From: Limonium bicolor
Lineage: Eukaryota; Streptophyta; Magnoliopsida; Caryophyllales; Plumbaginaceae
Direction of reading: 5' to 3'
DNA: 64,000 bases
Assembly (NCBI GenBank): GCA_023374045.1
Contig: CM041777.1
Location: 83,694,300 to 83,758,299, forward strand
Below the pieces are notes generated by a model. That model saw only the letters and a program-made list of their open reading frames with translations. It was not told the origin of the DNA and did no database searches. This document shows positions 60,924 through 64,000 of this stretch, in pieces. Position 1 is the stretch's first letter; each line of letters opens with the position of its first letter. Made by a program: the position numbers and the translations under genes.

Positions 60924-63798
60924 GTACCCTGAACTCCATGAGACCGCTGGTGGAAGACTTTTGCTTACTGTGTTATGTACTTACCTTGGATGTTAGACAG
61001 AGACATGTTATAAGTATGTGGGAGTGTGTTAGTGACCACTCGCCTATTATGTAAGACTTTGGGATTAGTTGTGTGTACTCAGTACCAATAAGCTTTAAAC
61101 CTTGACGGATTATATATATGAACATGATGTTAATGCTTACATTATCATGTAGCCATACTCGGCGACGCAGAGTCAATGAAACGGGTGATTATTGAATCAG
61201 AATTTTCCACCTGCATGGCGCACTTGCTATTGCAAGCGCTATGACAAGTAAACCACTGAAATTTTCATCTGCCTTGCGCACTTGACAGAGCAAGTGCTAC
61301 TACTGCAACTGCAACTACTACTTTTTAGTCTTTTATTATATATATACCAAAAAAAATGTTTTCAAACTTTTTTCAAACAGACCCTAAGATTAGAAACTTA
61401 TGCAACATTGGGAAGACCGTTGGTCCGACCTATGCAACTGGAGAAATTATACAACCACTGTGATTGTGAACCACACCAGTTTAATTGCTCGAGAAGTTTC
61501 AGACAGGGCTTATTAGCCAAACACCATCAGTGTATACCTGCATTTAATGCTAATCACTACCAGTGATGAATGTTTAGTCCTTATGGACAAGCATACCCTT
61601 TGTAGATGCACCACCGTCAGTGAGGATGGTTGGGAGGTGAAGAGCCAAGTTGCTCAAGCTATTATGCAATCTGCAATATATCCTATTAAACGGATGAGGG
61701 AACGAATATGAACTATGGATGAGTTGTGATCATGATAAACAGGGAGAAAAAGGAATATGTTGTACTCAATGAGATCGAATTACGAGAACCAAGTTTGCTA
61801 AATATAGCACAGATTTTACTTACAAGCCGGCGTTATGGCTTATGGCTTATGGCACGGATTGCCACTGATGCCACTAGGGCAATAGCACTTATTACAAGAT
61901 AACCGACAACATGAACAAAAAAAAAGGAAGAAGAAGAGGAAAAAAAAGGGATATCCATCAGAGGGAGATTGGCAACAGAATACTTCACAATACCCGTGTG
62001 ACAGACATTACCAGTTTACTAAATGAGACATGGGACGACCGCACTCTGATAGGAGCATGTGGGCCTGACAGACTTAATTATGAGTTAGTCGGGTAAGTAG
62101 TAATGTATCAGTACGGTACCCCATGCAAGTAGACAAGTAATGTTAGGAACACACGAAGTAGTCAACTCCATACTACGGACAGTAAGACAGATTACCTCGA
62201 AGATGGACGAGAAGAGCCGCAGTTTAACCAACAGGCTAGAGAAATCAAGAACCTTCAACACAGAGCAGTGGACGGTATACAGTAAAGATAAGAGAACATT
62301 TCAAGGATGTGACACGGAAGGAAAGAACAGGAAAAACCCTATTATGGATAACGAATATTATGTAGAATCCTCATAAGTATCAAGCAACTCTTGTAATCTA
62401 GAGGAATCTACCAATGATGTGGACATAAAGCGTGACTACGCAATGATGAGAGACAAGTTAAGATTCTATAGATACCCTTAAGCAAAGAACATGGACTTGG
62501 AATGTACACTCACATGATAATTCGCTCATCTTATCTGTTGACTCATTAGATAATAGTTTGCTGACAGTTTACGCCTCTGCCTCTGTAGACTGAGTGTTTT
62601 GGTATGCACTTGTGCAGTTATTAATCTAGTGGGAATACAGAAAGATAATGGATATCAACAGAGTTTGTATCAAGAACTACAAGTGTGTTACTCCGGAACA
62701 AAACCACCAGGAGACATAGATGACAAACATCATCTTTGTGGACATATAGGCTGGTACGTCTTAGTATTACAAGACAAGTGGCAAAGATCAACTAGTACTA
62801 ACATAGCCATGTCATATTACACCTCAAGCTGAATGTCAGTGAGAGAAACCGCATGTATGCTAGTACCAGATGAGAGGATACACAGCAAGGATAACAAACT
62901 GAGCCTTGTTCATGGGTCTGCACCTCATACGGAGCGAGTGGGCCCCTTAGAATGACTTGGGGAGAGCACAAACAGTTCAGTGCCTCACCCTTTATGTATT
63001 GTGGAGCCCAGAAGGACTAGTCATACCCGTCTCTCTGATATGAGGATCTCCATGAGTTGGAGAACTCTATAGAGCCAAGTATCCAGCACTCCTTGTTTAG
63101 CGGTTGTTGTATACTTGTGGGGTACGGGGGCGTAACCCATTTTAAGGGGGGTAGAGCCTCTTGGCTGTGCACTAAGTTTTGTTGTTTCGTATGCATTACA
63201 TACAAAGAATTGGTGGTATGCGGGGCATACGAGGTTTGTTTGTTTGTTTGTTTGTTTGTTTGATTAGTATGCATGGCATGCATGGAATTGGTGTGTGTGG
63301 GGCACACATGGTTTTTGTTGGTTATGTTTGGTACGCGGGGCGTACGTTGTTTGGTATGTTTGTGTGTGATGTGCACTTGTATGTATGTATCTTATGAGAT
63401 ACTTGTTTGAATGTTGTATTTACACCCATATGTGTAGTACTTATCTTTATGCTACTTGTGATATATATATTGCTTTGTAGAATGATTACATATGGTATCG
63501 CCTAGATACGAAATGAATCATTAGATATGGAATGTGGAACGATGGTATGTTATGGGCACCCTCGGGGAGGTTTCAGGGTTTGTAGAACTGATAGAAATGA
63601 TGGTGCTGATGGATCACCTATATCCATATATGTTGAACTAACGCCAAAAAGTGATGGCTATGTGCTGTATGCACAATACGATGTGTGTAAATGATATATC
63701 ACATAGATATACATTATGGGAATAATGGGTAGTTATATATTTGTATACTTACCTATTTGATTAAGCGACTTCGGACGAAGTCTTTTTAAGGGGTAGAT
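60924..63798 (+). other. Non-coding 3' internal region of the gag-only element
   Basis: 2.9 kb where pol would be expected. No frame shows RT (YxDD), integrase (D-D-E) or protease (DSGA) motifs. It contains a direct repeat of ATTTTC(C)A(C/T)CTGC(A/C)T near 61203 and 61261, a (TTTG)n tract at 63236-63262, and a cluster of hairpins at 63189-63345. The 3' end has a purine tract (AAGGGGTAGA) just before the 3' LTR. Confidence 0.7.
63189..63345 (+). repeat. Cluster of short 15-base hairpins with covarying arms
   Basis: 15-mers at 63189, 63216, 63267, 63293 and 63331: GTATGCATTACATAC, GTATGCGGGGCATAC, GTATGCATGGCATGC, GTGTGTGGGGCACAC and GTACGCGGGGCGTAC. Arms of 5-6 bases stay complementary (with G-U pairs) while their sequence changes, and the loop is GGG or ATG in four of five. 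Confidence 0.7.
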
Positions 63799-64000
63799 TG
63801 AAATACCCCAAACTAATAAAACATGGATTAAATATCTAATCACATTGATTAAGGCTAAACATGCCTTAAAAGTCAACTGAGAACAACATGGTCACACAAA
63901 GCAATGTTGCACCCTTTGACTGTTTAGGGTAAATAAATACCCAAATGAACTTATTAGTACCTAAAACTTGTCCTAAGCTTATTAACACATTACTAAACAT
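63799..64000 (+). repeat. 3' LTR, first 202 bases
   Basis: Begins TGAAATACCCCAAAC like 53853. Aligns to the 5' LTR start over its whole visible length. Truncated by the window end. Confidence 0.95.

Larger units (their letters stand above)
50111..64000 (-). mobile_element. CACTA (En/Spm) element, left end in window, right end outside
   Basis: Starts CACTAGTGCAAAAAGGG, a typical CACTA terminus, after a possible 3-bp duplication CTA (50108-50110). Subterminal TTTTCGGCGGTT repeats follow, in both orientations. The minus-strand gene 50730-53852 encodes a plant En/Spm transposase-type domain and a Ulp1-like protease. A gypsy-type retrotransposon inserted at 53853 extends past the window, so the rest of the CACTA element must lie beyond 64000. 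Confidence 0.9.
53853..64000 (+). mobile_element. Gag-only LTR retrotransposon with a 5.4-kb LTR (TR-GAG-like)
   Basis: The 5' LTR 53853-59288 starts TGAAATACCCC and ends GGGGTGTTTCA. PBS is at 59293-59304. The internal region is 59289-63798. The 3' LTR starts at 63799 and its first 202 bases match the 5' LTR. The expected 5-bp duplication would be TTTAC (53848-53852); its partner is outside. Only a Gag is encoded. No protease, RT, RNase H or integrase motif is seen, so it would need proteins from another element, as described for TR-GAG and LARD-type elements. LTR termini and size link it to the solo LTR at 8318. Confidence 0.9.

Noticed and set aside
61282..62832. Short plus-strand ORFs as remnants of integrase or RT
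   Set aside because: I could not find any catalytic motif. A weak resemblance near 62760 to a gypsy integrase tail was not strong enough to call.
63017..63397. ORFs on both strands near the 3' LTR
   Set aside because: They arise from the TTTG repeat and the hairpin repeats.

Overview
The window is nuclear DNA of a flowering plant, most likely a eudicot. Its genes are split by short GT-AG introns and encode plant-type proteins, and the intergenic space is filled by nested plant transposons (Mutator-like, CACTA, hAT, Ty1/copia, Ty3/gypsy, LINE). There is no bacterial or organellar gene layout. I recognise three host genes: a mitochondrial uncoupling protein (UCP/PUMP1-like, minus strand, 9 exons, 1814-4456), cytosolic ribosomal protein eL33/RPL35A (minus strand, 3 exons, 21380-21961), and an SSUH2-homologue protein with DnaJ-type zinc motifs (plus strand, 7 exons, 23756-27569). 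The first two read open from start to stop. The third has an exon-5 reading frame broken by what look like two one-base losses.

Layout, left half. 1-245 is the 3' end of a large gypsy-type LTR. 338-641 is a 153-bp tandem duplication. 1814-4456 is the UCP gene. 5130-5710 is a LINE scrap. 5873-18498 is a 12.6-kb Mutator-like element (MULE) with terminal inverted repeats of at least 150 bp and a 10-bp target duplication. It carries a decayed transposase on the plus strand. Convergent to this, on the minus strand, are a GRF-zinc-finger ORF and a captured first exon of a BC10-like glycosyltransferase. Two solo LTRs (4,335 bp and 714 bp), each with a perfect 5-bp target duplication, sit inside the transposase gene. 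After the eL33 gene comes a 1.3-kb fold-back element, then the SSUH2-like gene, a hAT MITE with an 8-bp target duplication, and a 204-bp satellite array (29933-31275).

Layout, right half. A DUF4283/LINE-like pseudogene is followed by a complete copia element (33066-37726) whose LTRs begin TA and end TA, and whose polyprotein has three nonsense codons. A second, older copia lies on the minus strand (40935-45593). Next come two related Athila/Tat-like LTR remnants (about 46100-49180). From 50111 a CACTA element runs to the window end. Its minus-strand gene joins a plant En/Spm transposase-type domain to a Ulp1-like cysteine protease domain. That gene is cut at 53853 by a retrotransposon with a 5,436-bp LTR. 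The internal part of this retrotransposon encodes only a Gag, apparently split by three short introns, and no recognisable polymerase. Its 3' LTR starts at 63799 and leaves the window.

The host genes look like ordinary housekeeping loci. Most of the interest is in the transposon history and in the unusual gag-only element. Many broken frames differ from the expected frame by one base in a homopolymer, so part of the apparent decay may be sequencing error.
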